NCBI GenBank assembly: GCA_017964105.1
Contig: JAGCSP010000092.1
Coordinates: 1 to 17,923, forward strand
Length of the DNA stretch: 17,923 nt
DNA from: Clostridia bacterium
Lineage (GTDB): Bacteria; Bacillota; Clostridia; Christensenellales; UBA1242
Reading direction: 5' to 3'
Shown piece after piece: positions 9,213-17,069 of the stretch. The position numbers were made by a program, and so were the translations under genes. Under the pieces are notes generated by a model. That model ran no database searches, was not told the origin of the DNA, and was given only the letters and a program-made list of their open reading frames with translations. Within the stretch, counting starts at the first letter, position 1. Every line of letters starts with the position of its first letter.

Positions 9213-9390
9213 GTACTATGCGTAGTCACTCAGTTTGGCAAATGCCTTGATTGGTGTGAATAAGGCTAGCCAAACTTACATTCTCGCGTACTATAAATGC
9301 ACATAATTGCACTATCTAACAATTATTGTGTGTGCTAGCGAGATGCTTTATAGCAAAACAGACATTTTGGGTTGAAAATAGAAGTTTTGC
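9213..9390 (+). promoter_or_regulatory. Structured RNA leader of the rpsL operon
   Basis: The untranslated leader can form several helices. AGTTTGGC (9232-9239) pairs with GCCAAACT (9269-9276), with GCCTT/AAGGC inside (9244-9248 with 9262-9266). This arm can be closed by GTAC and GCG (9213-9216, 9220-9222) pairing with CGCGTAC (9285-9291). TAATTG/CAATTA (9304-9309 with 9320-9325) makes a second arm. GCAAAAC/GTTTTGC (9353-9359 with 9384-9390), with ATTTT/AAAAT inside, makes a third arm that ends 10 bases before the binding site of rpsL. CTATAAA (9291-9297) with TTTATAG (9347-9353) is a competing pair. This suggests autogenous or attenuation control, but no known RNA family was recognised. Confidence 0.5.
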
Positions 9391-9412
9391 ATTATATTTT
9401 GGGAGGATTAAA

Positions 9413-9784
9413 ATGCCAACAATTAACCAATTAGTAAAACAAGGCAGAAAGAAAGTGGCAGTTAAATCAACAGTTCCTATTTTGGATGAAAACCCACAAA
9501 AAAGAGGTGTGTGCTTAAGTGTTACCACAACTAGCCCTAAAAAACCTAACTCAGCATTGCGTAAAATTGCTCGTGTTAAGTTAAGTAATGGCCAAGAAGG
9601 CACAGTATACATTCCTGGTGAAGGTCACAATCTTCAAGAACACAGCGTTGTTCTTATTCGTGGTGGCCGTGTGCGTGACTTACCTGGTGTACGTTATCAC
9701 ATCATCCGTGGAACACTAGATACTGCTGGTGTTGCAAAACGCAAACAAGCGCGTAGTAAATATGGCGCAAAAAAAGGTAAATAA
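9413..9784 (+). CDS. rpsL: 30S ribosomal protein S12
   Basis: S12 sits at the decoding centre of the small ribosomal subunit and influences accuracy and streptomycin response. The 123-residue product begins [14 protein letters not shown], and contains the [10 protein letters not shown] loop with Lys43 intact and the [11 protein letters not shown] block. The second conserved loop reads [10 protein letters not shown], with Arg at position 88 (codon 9674-9676) where Lys is usual. ATG 9413 is chosen over an upstream in-frame GTG because GGGAGGA lies at 9401-9407 and the homologous N-terminus starts here. It is the first gene of the str operon, 30 bases before rpsG, and is preceded by a long structured leader. 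Confidence 0.98.
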   Translation: MPTINQLVKQGRKKVAVKSTVPILDENPQKRGVCLSVTTTSPKKPNSALRKIARVKLSNGQEGTVYIPGEGHNLQEHSVVLIRGGRVRDLPGVRYHIIRGTLDTAGVAKRKQARSKYGAKKGK

Positions 9785-9814
9785 TAAATAACTAAATTTT
9801 AAGGAGAAACAAAT

Positions 9815-10285
9815 ATGCCAAGAAAGGGTAGCGTACCTAAACGTGATGTGTTGCCTGACAGCAAATATGGCTCAAAAGTTATAACAAAGTTAATTAACCA
9901 AGTTATGATGGATGGCAAAAAGGCGATTGCACAAGGTATAGTGTACGATTCATTTGATATTATTAAGGCAAAACTTGGTGTGGAACCCCTAGATTACTTT
10001 ACTCAAGCATTAGAAAATGTAAAACCTGTGCTTGAAACCAAAGCAAGAAGAGTTGGTGGATCCAACTATCAAGTTCCTCTAGAGATTGCGCCAGAAAGGC
10101 AACAAACTCTAGCAATTAGATGGCTAGTGAAATATGCTCGTCTAAGAAACGAAAGAGGTATGGAGAACAAACTAGCTGCTGAAATTATGGATGCATACAA
10201 CAGCACTGGTGGAGCATACAAGAAGAAAGAAGATTCACATAAGATGGCAGAAAGCAACAAAGCTTTTGCACATTTCAAGTGGTAG
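9815..10285 (+). CDS. rpsG: 30S ribosomal protein S7
   Basis: S7 nucleates assembly of the 30S head and contacts tRNA near the exit site. The 156-residue length is canonical. Family landmarks are the opening [14 protein letters not shown], then [21 protein letters not shown] and the C-terminal AFAHFKW. ATG 9815 follows AAGGAG at 9801-9806. The gene lies between rpsL and fusA in the classic str order. The fusA ribosome binding site overlaps the rpsG stop codon, so translation of the two is probably coupled. Confidence 0.98.
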   Translation: MPRKGSVPKRDVLPDSKYGSKVITKLINQVMMDGKKAIAQGIVYDSFDIIKAKLGVEPLDYFTQALENVKPVLETKARRVGGSNYQVPLEIAPERQQTLAIRWLVKYARLRNERGMENKLAAEIMDAYNSTGGAYKKKEDSHKMAESNKAFAHFKW

Positions 10286-10290
10286 GAGGA
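10284..10290 (+). promoter_or_regulatory. fusA ribosome binding site overlapping rpsG stop
   Basis: AGGAGGA begins inside the rpsG TAG codon (10283-10285). Two ATGs follow, at 10291 and 10295; only the second is in the fusA frame and correctly spaced. Ribosomes ending rpsG would sit on this site, which supports translational coupling. Confidence 0.75.
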
Positions 10291-10294
10291 ATGT

Positions 10295-12367
10295 ATGCCT
10301 AGATCAACTCCATTACAAAAATTACGCAATGTGTGTATTATGGCTCACATTGATGCTGGTAAAACAACAACTACTGAACGTATTTTGTTTTACACAGGTA
10401 AAACTCACAAAATCGGTGAAGTGCATGAAGGTCAAGCAACAATGGACTGGATGGCACAAGAGCAAGAGCGTGGTATAACAATCACATCTACTGCAACTAC
10501 ATGTTACTGGAATGGTTGCCAAATCAACATTATTGACACCCCAGGGCACGTTGACTTTACAGCAGAAGTAGAGCGTTCACTTAAAGTTCTTGATGGCTCA
10601 GTTGCCGTATTTAGTGCACGTGAAGGCGTGCAACCACAAAGTGAAAAAGTTTGGCGTCAAGCTGACAAATATAACGTACCACGTATGGTATTTGTTAATA
10701 AGATGGACAGACCAGATGCAGATTTCTTCCGCGTGGTAGAAAAGATTAAAACAATGTTAGGTTCTAATGCAGTTCCTATTCAAATTCCTATTGGAGCAAG
10801 CGAAACATTCCGCGGTGTGATTGACTTGGTAGAAAACCATGCAATCATCTACAAAGATGACCTTGGTAAAGATATGGAAGTAACAGATATTCCTGATGAA
10901 TATAAGGAAATGGCTGCAAAATATCGTCAAGAATTGATTGAGCAAGCTGCAGAACAAGATGATGCACTTCTCGAGAAATACTTCTCAGGTGAAGAACTTA
11001 CAGTTGCCGACATCAAAAAAGGTATCCGTATTGGTACCATTAACATGAAAATATTCCCTGCAACATGTGGTAGCGCACTTGCAAACAAGGGTGTTCAAAA
11101 ACTTCTTGATGCAATAGTTGACTATATGCCAGCACCTACTGATATTGCTGCAATTAAAGGAACAAACCCAGACACAGGAGCAGAAGAAGATCGTCATAGT
11201 AGCGATAGCGAACCATTTGCTGGTCTTGCATTCAAAATTATGACAGATCCATTTGTAGGACGTCTTACATTCTTCCGTGTATATTCTGGTATGATTACTG
11301 CTGGTAGCTATGTATATAATAGTTCCAAAGGTAAAAAAGAGCGTGTAGGTCGTTTGATTAGAATGCACGCAAACAATCGTCAAGAAATTGAAGAAGGCTA
11401 TGCAGGTGAAATCGTAGCTATCGTTGGATTAAAGGATACAACCACAGGTGAAACACTTTGTGATGAAAAACATCCAGTAATTCTAGAAAGTATGGATTTC
11501 CCAGAGCCAGTTATTAGGGTTGCTATTGAGCCTAAGACAAAAGCTGACCAAGAAAAAATGATTTTAGGTCTTGTAAAGCTTGCTGAAGAAGACCCTACAT
11601 TCAAAACATATACTGATCAAGAAACTGGACAAACAATCATTGCAGGTATGGGTGAGCTTCACTTGGAAATCATTGTTGACAGATTAAAACGTGAATTCAA
11701 AGTTGACGCAAACGTTGGTGCTCCACAAGTAGCATACAGAGAAACTATCCGCAAAGAAGTTGAGGTTGAAGGTAAGTATATTAAGCAATCTGGTGGACGT
11801 GGTCAATATGGTCACTGCTGGATTAAGATGACTCCTTTGCAACCTGGTGAAGGTTACAAATTCGAGAATAAGATTGTTGGTGGTGTAATTCCTAAGGAAT
11901 ACATTCCTGCAATCGACGCAGGTATCAGAGAGGCAAGCCAAAATGGTGTGCTTGCAGGCTTTGAAACCGTTGACTTTATGGTAACTGTTTTCGATGGTTC
12001 GTATCATGATGTGGACTCATCCGAAATGGCATACAAAATTGCTGGTTCCATGGCATTCAAAGATGGTGCTAGAAAGGCAGATCCTGTACTTCTAGAGCCT
12101 ATTATGAAGGTAGAAGTGGATATGCCAGACGAGTACTTGGGCGATGTTATGGGTAACATTAACCGTCGCCGCGGTGTGCTAAATGGTACAGAAATTCGTA
12201 ACGGTTTACAAATTATCAAGGCAGAAATTCCTCTAGGTGAAATGTTTGGTTATGCAACCGACTTAAGAGGACTTACTCAAGGTCGTGGTAATTTCAACAT
12301 GGAATTCTCACACTATGCTGAGGTTCCAAGAAATATCGCTGAAAAAGTTATCGGCGAAAGAAAATAA
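10295..12367 (+). CDS. fusA: Elongation factor G
   Basis: EF-G is the GTPase that drives translocation of tRNA and mRNA on the ribosome, and with RRF recycles ribosomes. The 690-residue length is normal. GTP-binding motifs are AHIDAGKT (17-24), DTPGH (81-85) and NKMD (135-138); the switch region ERGITITS is present. Domain III shows GMGELHLE, and domain IV shows the [10 protein letters not shown] and [10 protein letters not shown] blocks, with the conserved tip histidine of that second block. Domain V ends near the LRGLTQGRG block. No changes were noticed in catalytic residues. It is third in the str operon, 9 bases after rpsG and 27 bases before tuf. It looks like the main housekeeping EF-G rather than a tetracycline-resistance or EF-G2 paralogue. 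Confidence 0.98.
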   Translation: MPRSTPLQKLRNVCIMAHIDAGKTTTTERILFYTGKTHKIGEVHEGQATMDWMAQEQERGITITSTATTCYWNGCQINIIDTPGHVDFTAEVERSLKVLDGSVAVFSAREGVQPQSEKVWRQADKYNVPRMVFVNKMDRPDADFFRVVEKIKTMLGSNAVPIQIPIGASETFRGVIDLVENHAIIYKDDLGKDMEVTDIPDEYKEMAAKYRQELIEQAAEQDDALLEKYFSGEELTVADIKKGIRIGTINMKIFPATCGSALANKGVQKLLDAIVDYMPAPTDIAAIKGTNPDTGAEEDRHSSDSEPFAGLAFKIMTDPFVGRLTFFRVYSGMITAGSYVYNSSKGKKERVGRLIRMHANNRQEIEEGYAGEIVAIVGLKDTTTGETLCDEKHPVILESMDFPEPVIRVAIEPKTKADQEKMILGLVKLAEEDPTFKTYTDQETGQTIIAGMGELHLEIIVDRLKREFKVDANVGAPQVAYRETIRKEVEVEGKYIKQSGGRGQYGHCWIKMTPLQPGEGYKFENKIVGGVIPKEYIPAIDAGIREASQNGVLAGFETVDFMVTVFDGSYHDVDSSEMAYKIAGSMAFKDGARKADPVLLEPIMKVEVDMPDEYLGDVMGNINRRRGVLNGTEIRNGLQIIKAEIPLGEMFGYATDLRGLTQGRGNFNMEFSHYAEVPRNIAEKVIGERK

Positions 12368-12394
12368 TAGCTATTTAATAGGAGGTTTTAAAAA

Positions 12395-13597
12395 ATGGCT
12401 AAAGAGAAATATGTTAGAACAAAACCACACGTTAACGTAGGTACAATTGGCCACGTTGACCATGGTAAAACAACTCTTACTGCTGCTATCACAATGACAC
12501 TTGCTGCTCAAGGTAAAGCACAAGCTATGGACTACGGCGCAATTGATAAAGCACCAGAAGAGAGACAAAGAGGTATTACAATCAATACCGCACACGTAGA
12601 ATACGAGACAGACAAACGTCACTATGCACACGTTGACTGCCCAGGGCACGCAGACTATGTTAAAAATATGATTACAGGTGCTGCACAAATGGACGGCGCA
12701 ATTCTAGTAGTTGCTGCAACAGATGGCCCAATGCCACAAACACGTGAGCACATCCTTCTTGCTCGTCAAGTTGGTGTTCCATACATCGTAGTATTCATGA
12801 ACAAAACTGACCAAGTAGATGATCCAGAACTTCTTGACCTTGTTGAGATGGAAATTCGTGATCTTCTTACAGAGTATGGTTTCCCAGGAGACAAAACTCC
12901 TATCATCAAAGGTAGTGCATTATTAGCACTTGAAGCAGCAAAAGCAGGCAAAGCAGATGATCCTGCATGCAAATGCATCAATGAACTTATGGATGCTCTT
13001 GATAACTACATTCCAGAGCCACAACGTGCAACAGACAAACCATTCCTTCTTCCAGTAGAAGACGTATTCACAATCACAGGTCGTGGTACAGTTGCTACAG
13101 GTCGTGTAGAGCGTGGTACTGTTAAAGTTGGTGACACAGTAGAAATTGTTGGTATGGGTTCAAGCAAACAAACAGTTATTACTGGTGTTGAAATGTTCCG
13201 TAAACTTCTTGACCAAGCAGAAGCAGGCGACAACGTAGGTCTTCTTCTTCGTGGTGTAGAGCGTAACGAAATCGAAAGAGGACAAGTTCTTGCAAAACCA
13301 GGCACAATTCATCCTCATACAGAATTCACCGCAGAAGTATACGTATTAAAGAAAGAAGAGGGTGGCCGTCATACTCCATTCTTCAATGGTTATCGTCCAC
13401 AATTCTACTTCCGTACAACAGACGTTACAGGTACAATCGAACTACCACAAGGTGTAGAAATGGTTATGCCTGGTGACAACGTAAGAATGACAATTAAACT
13501 TATCACCCCAATCGCAATCGAGCAAGGTCTTCGTTTTGCTATTCGTGAAGGTGGTAGAACAGTTGGTTCTGGTGTTGTATCAGCAGTGTTGAAATAA
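12395..13597 (+). CDS. tuf: Elongation factor Tu
   Basis: EF-Tu carries aminoacyl-tRNA to the ribosomal A site as a GTP complex. The 400-residue product has GTP-binding motifs GHVDHGKT (19-26), DCPGH (81-85, with the catalytic His) and NKTD (136-139; Thr replaces the usual Cys or Val), and the SAL motif. Domains II and III are complete, ending [15 protein letters not shown]. The Ala at the kirromycin-associated position 375 (E. coli numbering) is retained. An AGGAGG site at 12380-12385 precedes ATG 12395. It is the last gene of the operon, followed by a terminator. Codon use is strongly biased, as expected for a highly expressed gene. Confidence 0.98.
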   Translation: MAKEKYVRTKPHVNVGTIGHVDHGKTTLTAAITMTLAAQGKAQAMDYGAIDKAPEERQRGITINTAHVEYETDKRHYAHVDCPGHADYVKNMITGAAQMDGAILVVAATDGPMPQTREHILLARQVGVPYIVVFMNKTDQVDDPELLDLVEMEIRDLLTEYGFPGDKTPIIKGSALLALEAAKAGKADDPACKCINELMDALDNYIPEPQRATDKPFLLPVEDVFTITGRGTVATGRVERGTVKVGDTVEIVGMGSSKQTVITGVEMFRKLLDQAEAGDNVGLLLRGVERNEIERGQVLAKPGTIHPHTEFTAEVYVLKKEEGGRHTPFFNGYRPQFYFRTTDVTGTIELPQGVEMVMPGDNVRMTIKLITPIAIEQGLRFAIREGGRTVGSGVVSAVLK

Positions 13598-13604
13598 TAA
13601 CAAG

Positions 13605-13632
13605 AAAAGAAGAGTATTTACTCTTCTTTTTT
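13605..13632 (+). terminator. Intrinsic terminator of the str operon
   Basis: An 11-bp stem (13605-13615 with 13620-13630, GC-containing core GAAGAGT/ACTCTTC) closes a 4-nt loop and merges into a T tract ending at 13632, eight bases after the tuf stop. Confidence 0.93.
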
Positions 13633-13668
13633 GTGTTTTAATTAAATATAAATTATAATTGTTACTAG

Positions 13669-13698
13669 TTGTAATAAAAATATTATTTGTGATATAAT
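13669..13698 (+). promoter_or_regulatory. Promoter of the 435-residue unknown gene
   Basis: TATAAT at 13693-13698 is clear; the best -35 candidate is TTGTAA at 13669-13674 with an 18-bp spacer. It lacks the GGTATTTACAA element seen before three other unknown genes. Confidence 0.6.
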
Positions 13699-13721
13699 AT
13701 GGGTGTATAGAGGGAATCTAA

Positions 13722-15029
13722 ATGAAAGAAGAAGATCTATTGTTTAAACAAACTGTTGACGGGTTTGCATCGGAAAAAATCAATACAATTGCCAACCGTA
13801 TGTTTGGCACTATTGATAAAAATGGTCATTATGACATTAGTCAACCTATCAAAGACGAGCTTGTAAAACTTCCAAAATTTAAGAAAACTACTTTTAATAA
13901 CTCTGTATTTTGCGTAGTGAATAAACCAGGAATTGGTGAACTTGTGTTCAAAATTGACTATGAAAAAAATACAAAAGACAATGTTGCTAAGGCAACTATG
14001 TATTTACTTGAAAATTTATACAAAGTAAATGGTTATTTGCAAGATACAATCAAAACCAAAATTGCAGAATATGTAAGCGGTCTTGATGGATTTATTGAAA
14101 ATTCCTACAAAGAATTTAATGTGAGTGTGAAATGGGAAACTGGTGCCGACGATGATGAGGGTGGGATGGAATATGTTCCACAAAGCAAATATCTTCTTGC
14201 ACAAAAAGCATTCTTAGATGCACTAAATAAACTCACAAGCGATAAATATAATGCCATTTATGAAGATTACTTTACCGAAAAGTTGAAAGTTATCAATGGC
14301 CTTGGTAGTGATTTTAGTAAAGCAGTGTTAGAAGATTTCCGTTCTGAATATGCAAAAATAGAGAAATTCTTCCTAAGTAACAAGGATTACAAAGCACTTA
14401 GCGAATTGCTTGATGTGTGCGTGGAACGCAATAGATTATTAAAAGCACCTATTGGCCCACAAGAACAAGCAAGATATGAGCAAGAAAAAGAATATTTTGC
14501 AGAAATTGAAAAAGCAACTGCAGTATTTACCAAAAAAGCAGAAGATATTCGCGAAAATGCTGTGGAAAAGGCTAAAAACCGCTTAGATGAGGCTCAAAAG
14601 GAAAGTGTTGAAGAACTTTCAAAGGTTGTGGTGAAACCTGTAGCAGAAGCTAAACCAGAGCCAAAACCTGAAGTAAAGAAAGAAGAACCTGCACCAGCAA
14701 AGAAAGAACCAGCAAAACCAGCAGCAAGTTCTACAAGTACAACTGAGCAGCCAGAAAAAAATGCTGATGCAAAAAGTGCAGAAAAACCAATTAGAGGTAC
14801 ATCTGTTATTGATAGACTTAGAGAGCTTACTAATAAGCAAAGTAATTTTGGCGAAAAATTGCAGGAATCCAAAGAAACTAAGTCTAAAGTAAAAGTTGTG
14901 CAACCAAATCAAGAAAAAGAATCAATTAATGAAGAATCAATACTTCTTGACGATATTAATAATGTAGGCAAAGAATTACAAAATGCAAAAAAAGAAGCGT
15001 CAGATGAACTAATTGCAGGTGGGAAATAA
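13722..15029 (+). CDS. Uncharacterised protein with coiled coil and Pro/Lys/Glu/Ala-rich linker, 435 residues
   Basis: I do not recognise this protein. ATG 13722 follows AGAGGG at 13709-13714 and a -10 box. Residues 1 to about 250 look like a largely helical globular region with no signal peptide or membrane segment. Residues about 255-304 are charged, heptad-like and Ala/Glu/Lys-rich, consistent with a coiled coil. Residues 305-357 are a low-complexity linker rich in Pro, Lys, Glu and Ala. Residues 359-435 are polar, probably helical, starting at GTSVIDRLRELT. This layout suggests a cytosolic scaffold or adaptor with a flexible tether, but that is inference. It is monocistronic, directly after the str operon terminator, and converges on the minus-strand gene at 15071. 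Confidence 0.82.
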   Translation: MKEEDLLFKQTVDGFASEKINTIANRMFGTIDKNGHYDISQPIKDELVKLPKFKKTTFNNSVFCVVNKPGIGELVFKIDYEKNTKDNVAKATMYLLENLYKVNGYLQDTIKTKIAEYVSGLDGFIENSYKEFNVSVKWETGADDDEGGMEYVPQSKYLLAQKAFLDALNKLTSDKYNAIYEDYFTEKLKVINGLGSDFSKAVLEDFRSEYAKIEKFFLSNKDYKALSELLDVCVERNRLLKAPIGPQEQARYEQEKEYFAEIEKATAVFTKKAEDIRENAVEKAKNRLDEAQKESVEELSKVVVKPVAEAKPEPKPEVKKEEPAPAKKEPAKPAASSTSTTEQPEKNADAKSAEKPIRGTSVIDRLRELTNKQSNFGEKLQESKETKSKVKVVQPNQEKESINEESILLDDINNVGKELQNAKKEASDELIAGGK

Positions 15030-15040
15030 TAGTTTAAAAC

Positions 15041-15072
15041 AAAAAGAGAGAGTCATGTGACCCTCTCTTTTT
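15041..15072. terminator. Bidirectional terminator between convergent unknown genes
   Basis: AAAAAGAGAG (15041-15050) pairs with CTCTCTTTTT (15063-15072), and after one mismatch GTC pairs with GAC (15052-15054 with 15059-15061) around a 4-nt loop. A and T tracts on opposite sides allow use in both directions. It overlaps the stop codon of the minus-strand gene. Confidence 0.9.
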
Positions 15073-16024
15073 ATTTTGTATTTACTTTATTTGATTCTTG
15101 TGCATCATATATAATTACTTCCACAGGAGCTTTTGAATCTTCACGTTTATTGAATTGAATTGCTTCCACATAGTCAAGATACTCTTTTCTATTGTATAAA
15201 TTGTATGTTCTGTCGCCATGCTTGTGATTTGCAACATTTTCAATATTTGTTAATTTGTTGGTTGGATCTGATACAATTTGCCATGCTTCAAACACTTCTT
15301 TTTGTGCACTTTCTGATTGAACTACTGCTTCTGACTCAATCCTATCTGTTAACATTTCAGCCGCCATGCCCAATTTATTTAGTGATTCAAAGAATTCTTT
15401 CATTTGAGATTTTTGATTCCATTCAACGGGGCTCTTGCTTGCAAGATTTAAATCTTCTTTTACACATTCCTTAATTGTTTGTAGCAAGTTTGGATTTCTT
15501 AAATCTAATACCTGATTATGTGTTAATGCAGAACGCACCCAAGTATTTTCTGGGTCTAGCATTTTTTTAATTTCACTAATTATATATTGTGCTTTTGGTA
15601 GACCTTTACCTTGAACTTCATATTCTTTAACAATTTTATCTAGTAATTCTTGTTGGGGAAGAACATCTTTATATAGTTGATCAAATTGTTCACTCTCTAC
15701 CTTGATCATTCTACGTTTTTCTTCAATAATAACTTCTGCTGGTTTCCCTGGAAATTTATTTTTAGCAGCTTCTGTCATGCAAGGGTTTGTAGCGATAGTG
15801 TGACTCTTATATAATCTTGCAATGCTATCAGTAGGATTTGGGTCAGTTGGCTCAAATGTTTTTGGCAATAAAAAATTAGGTAATTCTTTAATTAAAGAAA
15901 ACATAGATTTTTTACCATATTTTGCTTCATAATAAGCATGATATCTATCATTTGCATCGTGTATTGATGGAATTAAATTGTTTCTTACGTTGCCTATTAA
16001 AATGTTTAATGAAGCTTTTCCCAT
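15071..16024 (-). CDS. Uncharacterised cytosolic protein, 317 residues
   Basis: I do not recognise this protein. The frame is open to a GTG at 16033, but ATG at 16024-16022 is preferred because the GAGGTG binding site (minus strand, 16031-16036) would overlap the GTG. The product is hydrophilic, without signal peptide or membrane segment. A His/Tyr/Lys-rich N-terminal region (residues about 15-45) is followed by a Pro-rich segment near residues 50-70 (LPKTFEPTDPNPTD). The rest is charged and mainly helical, through an acidic stretch near residues 220-250 (ESEAVVQSESAQKE). Its promoter shares GGTATTTACAA and exact -10 spacing with the genes at 7114 and 7932, suggesting joint control. No similarity to those two proteins is visible by eye. 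Confidence 0.82.
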   Translation of the reverse strand: MGKASLNILIGNVRNNLIPSIHDANDRYHAYYEAKYGKKSMFSLIKELPNFLLPKTFEPTDPNPTDSIARLYKSHTIATNPCMTEAAKNKFPGKPAEVIIEEKRRMIKVESEQFDQLYKDVLPQQELLDKIVKEYEVQGKGLPKAQYIISEIKKMLDPENTWVRSALTHNQVLDLRNPNLLQTIKECVKEDLNLASKSPVEWNQKSQMKEFFESLNKLGMAAEMLTDRIESEAVVQSESAQKEVFEAWQIVSDPTNKLTNIENVANHKHGDRTYNLYNRKEYLDYVEAIQFNKREDSKAPVEVIIYDAQESNKVNTK

Positions 16025-16053
16025 AGTTGTCACCTCGTTAAAATTACATAATT

Positions 16054-16082
16054 ATTATACCACGGCATAGTACAATTGTAAA
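16054..16082 (-). promoter_or_regulatory. Sigma-A-like promoter of the minus-strand unknown gene
   Basis: Read on the minus strand, TTTACA (16082-16077) and TATAAT (16059-16054) are separated by 17 bp. The -35 box lies in GGTATTTACAA (16086-16076), as in the promoters at 7055 and 7873. TGG just before the -10 also fits an extended -10. Confidence 0.86.
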
Positions 16083-16133
16083 TACCCAAAATATAAGTTT
16101 ATATATACTATTTATATATAAATATGTGTTTAT

Positions 16134-16162
16134 TTTACATTATGTGGTAGTTATAGTATAAT
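16134..16162 (+). promoter_or_regulatory. Promoter of the ABC transporter operon
   Basis: TTTACA (16134-16139) and TATAAT (16157-16162) are separated by 17 bp. The -35 box is the same as in the unknown-gene promoters, but the upstream GGTA is absent, which shows that the longer element is not simply the general -35 context. Confidence 0.85.
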
Positions 16163-16183
16163 AAATAATAGAGGAAAAGTTGT

Positions 16184-17053
16184 ATGATTGTAGCACAAAT
16201 AGAAAATTTAAATAAAAAATACAATAGTTACACACTTGGTGTGGATGATGTCAGTTTTGCAGTAAAAGAAGGCGAAGTGTTTGGCATAATTGGTCCAAAT
16301 GGTGCAGGCAAAACTACCATTATAAAATCACTAGTGGGCTTACTAAAACCAACTAAGGGTAGTGTGGCACTAATGCAAAAAAATGCATTTAGCGAAGGAC
16401 ATATAGTTAGAAGTGAAGTTGGATATTTAGGCAGTGATGTTAGTTATTTCCCAAATAAAACAGTTGAAGATAACTTAAAGTTTGTTGCCCAAATGCATGG
16501 AGTAGGTACTGACAGGGTGGATGAACTCACAACTGTGCTAGAACTAAACCTTACACGCAAAGCAAAACAACTATCTTATGGAAATATCAAAAAGATGGGA
16601 ATAGTTATGGCACTTCTTTCGAGTCCAAAGTTAATCATACTAGATGAGCCAACAAACGGTCTTGACCCATTGGTAAAACAAAGTTTTTATAAATTGATTG
16701 AAAAAGAGCAAAAACGTGGTGCTGCCATCATAATTACAAGCCACAACTTGCAAGATATTCAACGTCTTTGTGATAGAGTAGCAATACTAAAAGAAGGTAA
16801 AATAATTGCAGTAGAAGAGATGGCTGCACTAAAAGAGAAACTTCTTAAAAAGGTGACAATAGAAACAGATTACAGCGAGCCTGAAATTACATTAGCTGGC
16901 GTATCCAATGTGAAGCGTGATGGCAAATATCTCACATTTAATTACAATGGCGAGTTGAATAAATTAGTGAAATATTTGCACAGTATAGACGTTGTAGATT
17001 TCAATGTAACAGATGCAGATTTAGAAAGTATGTTCTTGTATTTTTATGAGTAA
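16184..17053 (+). CDS. ABC-2 type transporter ATP-binding protein
   Basis: This is the ATPase of an ABC-2 type exporter, in the broad BcrA/CcmA-like group. Visible motifs are Walker A GPNGAGKT (37-44), signature LSYGN (130-134), Walker B LIILDEP (150-156) and the switch histidine in TSH. The segment where a Q-loop is expected reads GYLGSD, without the usual Gln, as in several ABC-2 ATPases. Residues after about 220 form a small C-terminal domain. ATG 16184 follows GAGG at 16171-16174. The permease starts 16 bases after the stop, so the two form one operon. Members of this group export antibiotics, peptides, lipids or sodium; the substrate cannot be told from sequence. Confidence 0.95.
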   Translation: MIVAQIENLNKKYNSYTLGVDDVSFAVKEGEVFGIIGPNGAGKTTIIKSLVGLLKPTKGSVALMQKNAFSEGHIVRSEVGYLGSDVSYFPNKTVEDNLKFVAQMHGVGTDRVDELTTVLELNLTRKAKQLSYGNIKKMGIVMALLSSPKLIILDEPTNGLDPLVKQSFYKLIEKEQKRGAAIIITSHNLQDIQRLCDRVAILKEGKIIAVEEMAALKEKLLKKVTIETDYSEPEITLAGVSNVKRDGKYLTFNYNGELNKLVKYLHSIDVVDFNVTDADLESMFLYFYE

Positions 17054-17069
17054 TAGGGGGTGGTGATTT

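Noticed and set aside
9048..9263. A 71-codon plus-strand open frame upstream of rpsL.
   Set aside because: It runs through the rpsL promoter boxes and into the leader, has no ribosome binding site, and its translation resembles no family.
9207..9263. A possible 18-residue leader peptide (ATG at 9207, three cysteines) or a 10-residue one (ATG at 9218) in the rpsL leader.
   Set aside because: Neither has a binding site, and the first ATG overlaps a possible -10 box. The helices explain the region better.
8712..9412. A toxin-antitoxin locus built on the HicB-like protein.
   Set aside because: No hicA-like small frame was found on either strand near it, so a complete system cannot be claimed.
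10300..12660. Shared sequence CCCAGGGCACG in fusA and tuf as a possible repeat.
   Set aside because: It encodes the conserved PGH part of the GTPase motif in both genes and is explained by protein homology.
16440..16470. Defective ABC ATPase because the Q-loop glutamine is missing.
   Set aside because: Many ABC-2 exporter ATPases lack a canonical Gln here; Walker A, Walker B, the signature and the switch His are intact.
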